DNA of 64,000 nucleotides from Schistocerca nitens (Eukaryota > Arthropoda > Insecta > Orthoptera > Acrididae), in the NCBI RefSeq assembly GCF_023898315.1, contig NC_064616.1, forward strand, positions 296,658,934-296,722,933. Direction: 5' to 3'. The notes below the pieces were generated by a model, which had not been told where the DNA came from, ran no database searches, and worked only from the letters and a program-made list of their open reading frames with translations. Of this stretch, positions 39,997 to 51,040 are shown one piece after another. Within the stretch, counting starts at the first letter, position 1. Every line of letters starts with the position of its first letter. The position numbers were made by a program, and so were the translations under genes.

Positions 39997-41405
39997 CACA
40001 CGTCAAAAAAAGTTTTGAATTACCCCAGTTCTCAGAACTCCTGAAAATAGACGTTGACTGTGGATAATGTCTCACAGACACAGTCCCTTTGACCGTTCAG
40101 AGATGTCACTAACCCGCCCAAAGATGTAAACAACCATGCATGAGCCGTGCCTATTAGATGGAGGGAGTCCGACAGCCAATCAGTTACAGTCATTCCACCA
40201 GGAAGGAGGTACACGGCTCGTGTTGTGTTGTCTGTAGTTTAAACATGTCTAGATGGTGAATACCGCGGTTTGATCGCGTCCGCATTGCCACTTTGTGCCA
40301 GGAAGGGCTCTTAACAAGGGAAATAACCAGGCGTCTTGGAGTGAACCAAAGCGATGTTGTTCGGACATGTAGGAGATACAGAGAGACAGGAACTGTCGAT
40401 GACCTGCATCGCTCAGGCTGCCCAAGGGCTACTACTGCAGTGGATGACCGCTCCCTACGGATTATGGCTGGGAGGAACCCTGACAACAACGCCACCATAT
40501 TGAATAATGCTCTTTGTGGAGCCACAGGACGTCGTGTTACAACTCAAAAATGTGCGCAAGAAGGTCCATCTTCGCACCCATGACACCATGCAGCGCGATA
40601 GAGATGAGCTGAACAACATGCCAAATGGACCACTCAGGATTAGCATCACCGATAAGTGTCGCATATGCCTTCAATCAGACAATGGTCGGAGACATGTTTG
40701 GAGGCAACTCAGTCAGGCTGAACGCCTTAGACAAACTGTTCAGCGAGTGCAGCAAGGTGGAGGTTTCCTGCTGCTTTTGGATGGCCAACGTATGCCACTG
40801 GTGGTCATGGAAGGCACTGTAACCGCTGTACGATACGTGAATGCCATCCTCCGACCGATAGTGTAACCATATTGGCAGCATATTGGCGATTCATTCATCT
40901 TCATGGACGACAGTTAGCGCACCCATCGTGAACATCTTGTGAATGACTTCCTTCAGGATAAAGACATCTCTAGACTAGAGCAACCAGCATGTTCTCCAGA
41001 CATGAACCCTGTCCAACATGACTGCGATAGATTGAAAAGGGCTGTTTGTGGACGACGTGACCCACCAGCAACTCTGAGGGATCTACGCTGAATCGCCATT
41101 GAGGAGTGGGACAATCTGGACCAACAGTGCCTTGATAAACTTGTGGATAGTATGCCACGACGAATATGGGCATGCATCAATGCAAGAAGATGTTCTACTG
41201 TGTATTAGAAGAGGTACCAGTGTGTACAGCAATCTGGACCACCATCTCTGAAGATCTCGCTGTATAGTGGTACAACATGCAATGTGTGGTTTTCATGAGC
41301 AATAAAAAGGGCGGAAATGATGTTTGTGTTGATATCTATTCCAATTTCCTGTACAGGTTCCGGAACTCTCGGAACCGAGGTGATGCAAAACTTTTTTCAT
41401 GTGTG
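39997..41405 (+). mobile_element. Tc1-like element, full length with TA duplications
   Basis: The left end is CACACGTCAAAAAAAGTTTTG and the right end its inverse (CAAAACTTTTTTCATGTGTG), with TA at 39995-39996 and 41406-41407. The transposase pieces are: 40270-40390 with LLTREITRRLGVNQSDVVRT (HTH), 40507-40866 with VVMEGTVTAVRYVNAILRPI, then HREHLVNDFLQDKDISRLEQ, and the C-terminal ACSPDMNPVQHDCDRLKRAV and RRIAIEEWDNLDQQCLDKLV. In the third catalytic region Glu is replaced (MNPVQH in place of MNPIEH). In the second the usual QQDNARPH is altered. With frameshifts as well, it is inactive. Confidence 0.85.
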
Positions 41406-43663
41406 TATATCCTGCATTAGAGTATTAAGAGCGTTGCATTCCACATGACTAATACTTTGGAAACAGTATGGCATTAACTATGTAGCAACTTTAGGTGCAG
41501 AACCATGTAACTATAGGAGCGTGTGTTTGTGCTCTGTGATCATTTCTTCCATGCTGGTGCTTTCATGGTACTGACTCCAGACGATCGAATAATGCTCCAG
41601 AATTGATAGCACGGTTGAGTTACATGAAATGTCTCAAACTTCATCCATCTGGAGCTCCATCATGTATAAACCATACGTTTCTTCTTAACCATCTACTGTA
41701 TTTTATCACTTCAACACTCTCATGCCTACTATACACCGATAAGAGGCACTACCCTCCTCGATACACATGCAGCTGGAGAGGTGGGTGCCATGGGTAAAAT
41801 CGGTGCTCAGGGACGATTGGTCAAGGGCAATGTGGGAGGGGTTTGTCAATCTCCAACTTTATCCTACGACTGGAGGAATACTCTGTGGTGCCCATCCCCA
41901 CAGGGAAAGATGGCCAGTCGTGATAATAAATTCTGCACTATGATCGATGCACTCGTAATATGTAGATACCCTAATTGCTTTGGTATAAGACGCTGTCTGG
42001 TATACTTTCGTGTATATGGTCGTATCGACATACTACACAGTCACCTAACTGCATTCGCAATCTAGTATATTGAAGCTGCAAGGTAGTGGAGGGATGGTTT
42101 AGCGATGACACTGAAATTGGGAAGCATTCTACTGTGTCATTGGCTGGCGTTGAAATTATGGAACAACTGGTATACTTTGATGTATGGTCAAATGGATGTA
42201 CTGCTCAGTCCTCTAGCTGTATTTGCAATGTAGTATATGGTACTTGCAAAGTAGTGGAGGGGTGATTTAGCGATAATATGGAAATTGGGAAACATTCTGC
42301 TGTGTCATTGGCTGGTGCTGAAATTACAGAACAACTGGAAAAATTGCTATAATTGATCATGCTATCAACTGCGGTGTGTATTACAGTACATTGTCCCATA
42401 TCAACAGTGTCTTTCCCATCCACTGGTATGCTGTTGATTACTGCACAATGACTGACTGACACAACGTGGTCTAGATGGAGGGACCCTTGGTGGAACACTT
42501 GATATATGCTACTTGTCACTGTGGAGCATGGGATTACATGTATGGGTCATCACCTTCAGACAGTTGTTAGGAAGCGTTCCTCAATGTTGCAGACTCATCC
42601 TATTTCCATATGCTGCAATGCCCTCGACATGTATTTTTTTCACCAATAAGATAACAGTACCTCTTTTTATTTTTACTACCTCATGCATGTTGTGAATGGT
42701 ACCTTCCAGCAATGGTCAACATCGAACAAGTAATCATGTACATGACTGCAAACTGAGGATCATTGTATTCGAAATGGTACACCGAGAGGTCTACTATCCT
42801 GTCGCTGTGGAAGATGAGATTAACTGTATTGGTCATCACCTTTTGATGGCTACTGGAAACGCTCTAGAATGCCACAAACTCTTCCAGTTTCCATATATTA
42901 TGATGTCTTCCAGAGTTTTGTCGATGAGAAACATTGTATCTGTGTTCTGTTTCCACCGACCTGTGTGTTGTGGGTGCTGCATAGTTTACACCATGTGATG
43001 TTCAGCTTTCTGTGAGAGTCAAAAGATCGAAACGTGTTCATATCGTTTTAGCACCTGACACAGACCTCAAAGTCGTGGTAGAAAAACAATGTGTATGCCA
43101 GTGTAAAAAACGGTAGTCGTACACTGTTTGGATGTGTTACAGCCGAAAAAACAACGTATTAAACTGACTATAAAGGACCAATGCAGGAACCGTATCTTGT
43201 GATTGATAGTCCGCTGGAAATGGTCTTCCTCCAGTACAGTCGACAGAACTTTATCCATATCTGTGCATGCGACTTTGAGCACTGATCACGTGCTCCAGTG
43301 CGGCAATACATCTACATGTAACATGCTCGATGTCAACACACAGGCAGTATTTGTTTTCTTAATATATTGGAAGAGAAAGGCGAGGTAAAAACTTGTAGGA
43401 GGTTTGGATGCAGATAGTTTTCTCAAAAGGACACTGATTTTGCTCATAAAACTGATACAATTCGACTGTATCTATTATCGTCAAATCATGACTGTTTTCA
43501 TTATTATTGTCACAATTGTGTGTTTAAAAAAACAGGTGTTACCGCAAGTCCTGTGCTATTTCATACTTCCGAACCTCTAATTATAGAGTACAAACCACTT
43601 GAATTATAGCTCGTTGTGGAACCTAGAAATGATGTCAGGTTACCTTCCATTCGGAAGGTGGGT
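41406..43663. other. Unassigned region
   Basis: Only short ORFs on both strands, with no recognisable families. It contains a two-unit tandem repeat at 41999-42338. Similar blocks at about 42546-42616 and 42830-42905 (GGTCATCACCTT, CAGTTTCCATAT-like) hint at a further diverged duplication. Confidence 0.45.
41999..42338 (+). repeat. Diverged tandem repeat, two units of ~168 bp
   Basis: Both units share GGTATACTTT, GTAGTGGAGG, TTTAGCGAT, GAAATTGGGAA, CTGTGTCATTGGCTGG and GAACAACTGG in the same order. There are about two copies and nothing recognisable in the unit. Confidence 0.75.
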
Positions 43664-43889
43664 GGACACGCAAATCTTGATTTCAGCTAGTAGCTAGCCA
43701 TTCTCAATTCACTATTTTCTGTTGTCAATCCATGTAAGTCCCTGTCGTTCGGGTGTCAGTCACAGTTCTTTGGACAGTATTCAAAGAACTGTGACTGATG
43801 TCCGAACAACAGGGCTTACATGCATTGACAATAGAAAATTGTGGACTGAGAATGGCTAGCTACTAGCCGAAATCTGGATTTGTGTAATA
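43664..43889. repeat. 225-bp near-perfect palindrome (foldback)
   Basis: The left arm from about 43666 and the right arm ending at about 43888 are inverse complements with few mismatches, meeting near 43777 with almost no spacer. Shared stretches include GCTAGTAGCTAGCCATTCTC, TTGTCAAT and CAGTCACAGTTCTTT. No coding sequence is inside. As single strand it would fold into a hairpin of about 100 bp. This could be a foldback-type MITE. Confidence 0.85.
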
Positions 43890-45780
43890 AAATCTAAAAA
43901 AGGACGACTGATTGCTGCACTCTATAATTTATAAGCTAGAAATGATGGTGTGTTTTTTTTCCGACACGTGAGTAGATTGCGAGAAACGGGCTGTGATGAT
44001 CTGACTGCTTACAAAACTAGAACACAAGAATCTGCTGCATGATTAGAACCTTTACAGATGTCTGTAGAGGGGAGTTATGGATCAAAAATGTCAAACGTAA
44101 GCATGCATGCGATAATTGGTTTTTATGTAGCAGGAAAATCTTATTAGAGGTTCTATTACAATACAGACTCTCACGATTTGACGATTTGTTCCGTAAACGC
44201 CGGTGTGACATTAGCAAAACAGGACTCGCCATGGTGTACAAAACAGCAATGTCCTCTTCAATTATAACATGTTGTAGTCGAACGTAAAATGACTGTTTTT
44301 TGACATGTGAGCCATTGGCATAAAAGATTGTATTCTCTAACATTATGTGTCTGAAATGTTTGTAGTACACACATTCATAAAAATTTATTTACAGACACTT
44401 ATCTGAATGCAAGAGATGCTCTTACTTCATACAATGTGTCCATCAAACTGAAAGAAATTGCTTAACACAGATTTTTTTTTAGTATAAATTCCTGCTTTTT
44501 CTTTAACTCTGATGGCGGTTTCGAAATAATGAGAACATTCTCTAGTGATCTGTAGTATTGACAGCAAAATAGTGGAAGTTTCTCTCCTTCAGTTTTGCAC
44601 AGGGAGGACATATGTAAGTCGAATTGTATCCTTCAGTAGAATGTAAGAACTACACCGATTTTGCTCATAAAAGTAAAAGAAAATGGACTGTTCCTATTTT
44701 TGTGGAAAGAGGACATTATCGTCGTGATTGTGTTATCCGATGCGCGATTATAAGAGATGCGTTGGTGTTAAACATACTTGTTCTCCACCACAGATTGGTG
44801 GTGTGGGGTATGGTCCAACGAGAGTGATCTCCCGACACAGATGTGGGGGCAGGGTGGTGCCGCTAAATTTCCATTTTGTGTTGTTGAATGGACGTCGCCT
44901 CAAGGCAGTCTGGGTGCGGCCAGCGTCCACAGGGGTATAGTGGATGGCTGAGTGCAGAGAGCGACCATGAGGGGATGGCTGTTGGCAGCAGAAGAAACAA
45001 GATGCTCGGCGGCAGTAGTTGAACATTTCAAAAAGCCTGTGTCTCCCTGTAGGTGGATGGAGGGAGGGTGGGAGGGAGGGAGGAAGAGTAGGGATGATGG
45101 GAGGTAAGAGGGTCTCGAAATTTGGCAGTTTGAGATTGTACATTGTGCAGAACACATGTTCATCTACTACTCCCTCTGTAATATTTTGGGATGACGATTT
45201 TCCCCAGTACGTGTGTTGCATTATGGCATATTCATTATGAGTGCTGGTTTTTTCATGACAATTTTGAAGTGTAATTAGAACAGTGACGCATTTTTTCCAT
45301 CAGCTGTGGTAGAGTGTTTTGTCTTCGATTACCTGAGCTGCAGTATGATTGTCGATTGGGCGTCTGTAGCGAACTCTGACATGAAACAGCGATAGGTACA
45401 GTCCTCAGCTGTATGTTTACAGGTAACACACTTATTTAACTCCTCTCTATCCAAAACCAACATCTTGTCAGTTGCATACGTTTCCCACCAAAAAAAAAAA
45501 AAAAAAAAAAGTAAAGATAGTACCTCACACCTCAGCACCTTTCCCATCGGTATGTGGGTGAAAGGTAGAATTTGAGTGTGCCTGCCACTAGTTTCGAGTG
45601 GTATTGTGAAGTATTTGCCTAGGAGAATAACCCCCGTTGTATGGCATCGTCAATTTCTGAGCTGTGTTGCAATTTTAAGCAGTCCTTGTGTAGCGCTATG
45701 CATATAGTTGTGTAATTAAAACCGATCTGCATGATTAATCACGTAATTAGGACCGATATTTACTTCAGTTTCCCAACCAA
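43890..45780. other. Unassigned, with G-rich and A-run tracts
   Basis: No genes are recognised. 45057-45095 is a GGGAGG-rich tract and about 45488-45510 is a run of A. The sequence TTTTGCTCATAAAA occurs at about 43440 and again near 44660, but longer similarity is not clear. Confidence 0.4.
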
Positions 45781-46230
45781 AACAAATAAAATACACTAAA
45801 CCAACCTTCCTCTCCTCCATCTGGGCAGTTTTCATGTGTTGGGGGGTGCACTTGGGCTTTCCATCCAGAAGGACCAGGGTCCGAGTCCCAGAACGGACAC
45901 TGCCATTTTTAATTTCCCACTAATTCCAAGCGCCCCTGGTGATACAATTGTAACGTCAGCACCGCCCTGGTACAAAGAAACTCCCACCAAAATTCGAAAT
46001 TTGAAATTCCCGCCAAATGTGTAGGTGGGGGGAGGGAGGGGGAGAGATGAGGACGTGGGAGGGTCAGGAGACCCACATCCAGAGTGAAGAAACCACATGA
46101 CATCATCTGGGGTTGGGGAGGGTGTGGCTGGGCGAAGCGTAATTAATTGATCAAATTAATTAATTTGCATATCAAATTGATTTCAGTTTGATATCAAAAT
46201 TGCGCTGATACTCCCAGTACTGTACTACTA
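45781..46230. repeat. Repeat related to the 39.2-kb block, with AT-rich palindromic end
   Basis: Shared wording with 39220-39300 includes AATTCCCGCCAAA-type motifs and a G-rich run (GGTGGGGGGAGGG). A tRNA-like GGTCCGAGTCCC sits at about 45880. The end at 46140-46200 is rich in AATTAATT and GATATCAAA and can fold on itself. The class of element is unknown. Confidence 0.4.
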
Positions 46231-46544
46231 CCACGATATCGACATGCATCAGTTGGGCTGTAATTGTTGGCTAGAGTCGTTCACACCACCGCTGTAATGA
46301 GCAACGGAATTTCTCTCTTGCTCCTGAACATCCATGCTCTAAAAGCGAAAGTGCTAACTGAGCAAAACAGTGAGACATCAGGCTGCAACGGCTTCTTAGA
46401 AGCTAGATCTGCTTGCTTGTTTCCCACATTCCAATTTAGCCCTGTAGCCGGTAGGGTAACACAAGCTCCTGTACGTTTTTGATTATTTTCTCTCTTTGCA
46501 GGACATTAAAACCGTCAGTGCAGAAAAGAAATCAGCTGTTTCAT

Positions 46545-47060
46545 AACCAGTACGCCTTCGTAGCTTAGTGGTTCAAATGGCTCTGAGCACTATGGGACTT
46601 AACATCTGAGGTCATCAGTCCCCTAGAACTTAGAACTACTTAAACCTAACTAACCTAAGGACATCACACACATCCATGCCCGAGGCAGGATTCGAACCTG
46701 CGACAGTAGCAGTAGCGCGGTTCCGGACTGAAGCGCCTAGAACCGCTCGGCCACGACATAGCTTAGTGTTCAGGGCGTCTGGCTCCAGTGTGGAGGCCCG
46801 GGTTCGAGTCCCCATATCATCACGGATTTTTCCTTCTTGGGAGGACTTTTAACACGGCTCATTTAAGCCTCGTATTACCAACTGAGAAGCTACTTGAGTG
46901 AGAAGTGGCAGATCCTTCGTCAAGAAATCCGGCAATGGCTGGGAAAGTGGTTCGCCCACCCCCCATCCCTCCATAGTGCATCCAAATGACGCCATTGGCA
47001 GTCGGTCCCGATTGACCCATCTGAGCCAGAATGCAGAGATTTGTTTTGCTTATCTCGTTC
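46545..47060 (+). repeat. tRNA-derived SINE-like element (family F), split
   Basis: A tRNA-like head is interrupted by a family A SINE: CCTTCGTAGCTTAGTG at 46555-46570 continues after the SINE as TAGCTTAGTGTTCAGGGCGT, followed by the B-box-like GGGTTCGAGTCCCC near 46799. The downstream part contains ATGACGCCATTGGCAG, which I recognise as a retroposon 3' motif. The 3' end is uncertain. Confidence 0.6.
46571..46758 (-). mobile_element. tRNA-derived SINE (family A) in family F
   Basis: Complete minus-strand copy with the 10-bp target duplication TAGCTTAGTG at 46561-46570 and 46759-46768. It lies in the A box of an older tRNA-derived element. Confidence 0.92.
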
Positions 47061-47186
47061 CCAACTCACATGCTCCTCTGCATTTACAATTTTGCACATT
47101 TATTCGCAAAATACTGGAATCTAGTTGAGGAGTGCTGAACCACACTGTCTGGGAAAATGATTGAGGTGTTCAGTCGCTTCTCAGTT

Positions 47187-47265
47187 ACATCCACACCTAT
47201 ATTTCGCAAGACACATCCTACGGTGTGTGGAGGACGATACTTTTGATATCACTCTCTCACCCCCC
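47187..47265 (-). mobile_element. CR1-like LINE 3' end fragment
   Basis: TTTCGCAAGACACATCCTAC and GGTGTGTGGAGGA match the 3' UTR of the CR1 LINE at about 16540-16580 (TCCGCAAGACACCCAACGGT, GTGTGTGGCGGAGG). The microsatellite tail is reduced to TTACATCCACACC. Nothing else of the LINE is attached. Confidence 0.65.
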
Positions 47266-47537
47266 TCCCTCACCTTCCGCACCCCACCCTCCGCAAGTAC
47301 TAGTCGGCAGGACGATGACGTCTCGCGGCAGCCCCAGATGAGCTCAGGTGCAGAGACAAGCAGCGCAAAATCGGGGTATGGGGAATTTGAACGACACGTC
47401 GATCGCTCAAGAGGACAGACAATGCTTCAAGTAATGGCAGAGGGGTCACACAGGCTGAAAGATGTCTTCTTACAGCTCTTCAGGAATCTATAATAATTCA
47501 CAATCAAATTTTATAGCGTACACTGGGTTTATTTGTA

Positions 47538-48566
47538 AATAACTTTTCTGCTACCATTCGCGATTTTATTTTATTCACATTTTACACTACGCGTTTCGGG
47601 AAATTATTCCTATGTTTTCCTTGCACTATGCCATTTTTATGTAATGTTTTGGAGGTGTGAGGTTCTGCTTTGTGTTGTTGATTTCAATGAAGTACATAAA
47701 AAGCGAGTCATTTTTACTTAGTTATCGATATTTTGTATGTAATTCGTGGCGAATTCTCCGTGTCCTATCTAAGACAAACAGGCCGAAATTTCAACACGTA
47801 CACAGAGCACATTGAAGCCTACACACTCATCAGACACACAACATCAGCAATACCTGCACACATACATATTACAAGACCCCCGTTTGGAAAAGTAGACCAA
47901 AATGTCGAAGTACTCCACCGACCGACTAAATAAAGGGAATAAAATGGATTTGTTAGAAGAATTGGAGACATATACACATTAAAGAAAACATGAAGACAAA
48001 ATGCTAAACGAAAAACTTGAATGTGAGTCGGTAAAGTTCTTAAGATGCTTCGACAATATACTTAAATAAAAGTAGTAACACGTAGAAATAAGCACCATTG
48101 TAAAACAGATGTAAGCAAATTATAATCCATATCGCTAAGATAAATACCTTCTGCACAAAAGCATATCTGTGGAGTACCTGTATCGCTATCTCTGTCAACC
48201 AGATCTAAAATGATCTTTGTAACTGTTAGTTAATGGAAGTTATAGTCGATGTGTGCTGTGTAGTGAAAGTTGTGAGTGACGATTAATTTGTGTGAGACTG
48301 CAAAAATGGACCATAAGACACTGTAAGTACAACTTTTTCCAAATTTCGCCGCTAACTACATATAAAAATCCGTAATTCACAAAAATTGAGCGTTTTTATA
48401 TATTGCAGTAGAATCAACAAAACAAAGCAGAACTTTACGGCTCAAAAAGTTACATAAAAGGGCATAGCGCAAAGAAATACACACTGAAATGAGAATCATT
48501 TCCCGAAATTCGTTGTGTAAAATAGGAATAAAAGGAAATCGTGATTCGTAGCAGAGAAGTTAATTA
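47538..48566 (+). mobile_element. Penelope-like element with inverted terminal arms
   Basis: The middle part, 47733-48069, codes for a GIY-YIG-type nuclease tail: FSVSYLRQTGRNFNTYTEHI, then HITRPPFGKVDQNVEVLHRP and, after a frame change, KMDLLEELETYTH. The Gly-Arg and Glu-His positions of the domain are kept. The sequence 47538-47717 and the complement of 48380-48566 match over most of their length (CTGCTA, TTTCGGGAAAT, GCACTATGCC/GCGCTATGCC, GTTCTGCTTTG). These are arms in inverted orientation, a known layout of Penelope-like elements. The RT part is missing, so it is a 5'-truncated copy. Confidence 0.75.
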
Positions 48567-50348
48567 TAAACAAAGTCAGTGTTTTCACATTCAAAAACTT
48601 TCAAAAAACTGTTTATAATGGACCAACTTAGATTATAAAGCAAATTTGTATACATATGCGATATCAGAAGAGTGAGACGTATCCAATATTTCAATTTCTT
48701 TAAAACTACAGAAGTTAATATCTCACAGCGAATAAACACTTTCACAATGAACTTCTGAATTAACAACTTTTAAATGGTGCGAGCGATTTAAACAAACGAT
48801 ATCTAAGATAATAACATTGTACTATAGGTATTATCCGTGAAAGCCACTTATCTGTATCTGTTTTGTTTCTCGATTTATTACGTCTTTTATATATTTTTTA
48901 CTACACGTATGTTTGTCAGAACATCGTAGTCTCCACATTTACACAGGAATTGAAAACAGCATCCATACCTCATATTTTGTCATGTTCGTGTTTTTTATTT
49001 AATGAACAGTTTACTATTTTGCCAGTAACTTTATTTAAGTATTAAGTACAACTGATAATACAAAATTATGGTACTTTAAGAAGTGCTCAATCCCGTATGT
49101 TAGCTGACAACACCTGTGTAAAAGAGTATGAAAAGATACTTCTGACAAGCAGGCCTAAACAATTGTTTAAACAATATTAACGACAGTCTTTTGACATTAA
49201 TCGTGAGCGCACTTGCACCAGAATACTGGCTTATTTATCTATGTGCAAACCTTTATTTGTATTTATTGCGAATGGTCTCAGTGTCACTGAATGTTTATAA
49301 CAGTTCTTTATTTAAATATTGTTGTAATATATTAGTTTAGTCTGATAAGTGGTCATACGGTGTCAATGATGTCAGTAAAACGTAAGAAGGATGTATTTTT
49401 GGTGGGTACGGCCTTCAGCCAATGGAAGAGTAGTGTGTAGCAGAACACTACGGGAGTCAAGTGCAGACTGGGACTTTTCGCGTGAAGGGCTCAAGGGAGC
49501 GATTCGGTGACTGTGATGACGTGTGATATTCGTTCATGTCGGCGATAGACTCTGGGAGGTGAACGGCTGCTGCAATACTTTAACTTCTGAAGGGGATTTG
49601 CATTTCGAGAGGTCTGAATGTGCACCAGTGTAGGGCTCTAACTTTTTCGGCTTCTATTATGGAACTGAGAATAGACAGAGTATAAGTTACTATTCTTCGT
49701 ATCGTGTGTGTCAGTTTCTGAAGCATCATGTTGAACTCTGAACTGTTTTTCGCGAAGAATATTTCGTGTATTCTGTTCACGGAATGGTCTTAGTTTCCTC
49801 GTATCTTTGATGACTATTTAGTTAAGGGAGTTTCCTACCATTCTCGTAACGCTCTCAACATATATTTACTGCATTTGATAATGGTATTTTCTGTCTGTGT
49901 TTTAACTGAATATCGCTGGGCCGCTTCCCATTTATTTGAGATGTTCTTTCTTGAATAAACATTATTTAACGCAATTCTCTGTCGTCTACATCAATTACAA
50001 ACGTTAGAAAAAACTCTTGTTATTAAATTATTCATTTAACTTTTCTTTTGTATTCTGTGTATTTTATTAACTCGATATTCTAGCCAATGCATAGACTATT
50101 TGACTGCAGGATCACATCTACAGGTTATTATTTGCAGTGAATTAGTTGCGGGGCATGAAAGCAGACTTGCGTGGCTCGACGCTATGACTACACCGAGCTA
50201 TTCTTTTTAAACAGAGCCATTCATAGCACAAGTACCTAAAGTACAAGTAACCGCAAGTAAAGACACAACTGGATTACTCGTATGGATTGCTGCTTAGAAG
50301 AACATCTACACGAGCAGTAACGGTTAGGTACCGTCGAAGCCGGCCAGA
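48567..50348. other. Unassigned sequence
   Basis: AT-rich with short ORFs only. 49380-49990 is less AT-rich and ends in a stretch with AATAAACATT, which could be an LTR-like or 3' UTR piece; no repeat confirms this. Confidence 0.35.
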
Positions 50349-50530
50349 GAGGCCGAGCGGTTCACGGCGCTACAGTCTGGAACCGCGCTACAGCTACGGT
50401 CGCAGGTTCGAACCCTGTCTAGGGCATGGATGTGTGTGATGTCCTTAGGTTAGTTAGGTTTAATTAGTTCTAAGGTCTAGGGGACTGATGACCTCCGCAG
50501 TTAAGTCCCATAGTGCTCAGAGCCATTTGA
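50349..50530 (+). mobile_element. tRNA-derived SINE (family A)
   Basis: Complete copy. The target duplication is GTACCGTCGAA at 50338-50348 and GTACCATCGAA at 50531-50541, one mismatch in 11. The A and B boxes are slightly altered (GGTTCGAACCC). Confidence 0.9.
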
Positions 50531-50924
50531 GTACCATCGAAATTTGCAAATGATGCGGGTTGGACATATGAGAGTAAGTAACAGTTTGCCTCTTCTTGCG
50601 ATGTACACCCTCGGTATTTTAACAGTGAGCCTGCGCCTCTTGTAGCCTCTGTCACTGGCGTTTAATGAGCATCCAGTAAAGCTGTCGCTCTCACTAAGCA
50701 ATTCCGTAGATGATTTACGTTTTCTTAGGATTCTTCCAGTGAATCTCAGGTGGCTTCTGCAGCATTGGAGCTTGATCTGATGTCAAGAATATAGCCTTTA
50801 TATTACGTGGCGTAGAAAAAATTCATAAGTAATGGAATGCACTGGCACAAACTCTTTGGCTGACTGTTTAAGTGTGTTGCAGAGTGGCTGGCTTGCATAT
50901 TTCAAATTTAGCGATCAGTCAATA

Positions 50925-51040
50925 TGTGTGTGTGTGTGTGTTTGATTGGATGGTTGCGGAGGGGGAACGGGGGTAGGGGAGAAAGGACTGGACAGCGACC
51001 TCATCAGCCCCTCGGTCAAGACAATCACATCAGCCGAAAA
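50925..51040 (+). repeat. (GT)n tract and LINE-tail-like remnant
   Basis: A GT dinucleotide run of about 22 bp is followed by GATTGGATGGTTGCGGAGGG and ACTGGACAGCGACCTCATCA. The latter resembles the 3' tail region of the I-like LINE at 53090-53140 (GGTTGGTTGACTGGGGATGG, CACGAGGTCGTTGGTCCCAT), so it is probably a remnant of a related element. Confidence 0.5.

Noticed and set aside
42083..42338. Tandem repeat considered as a CRISPR array
   Set aside because: Only two units of about 168 bp, no short repeats with unique spacers, and the window is eukaryotic.
49380..49990. Possible solo LTR
   Set aside because: The only hints are composition and an AATAAA-like motif. No duplicate or terminal TG...CA with a target duplication was seen.
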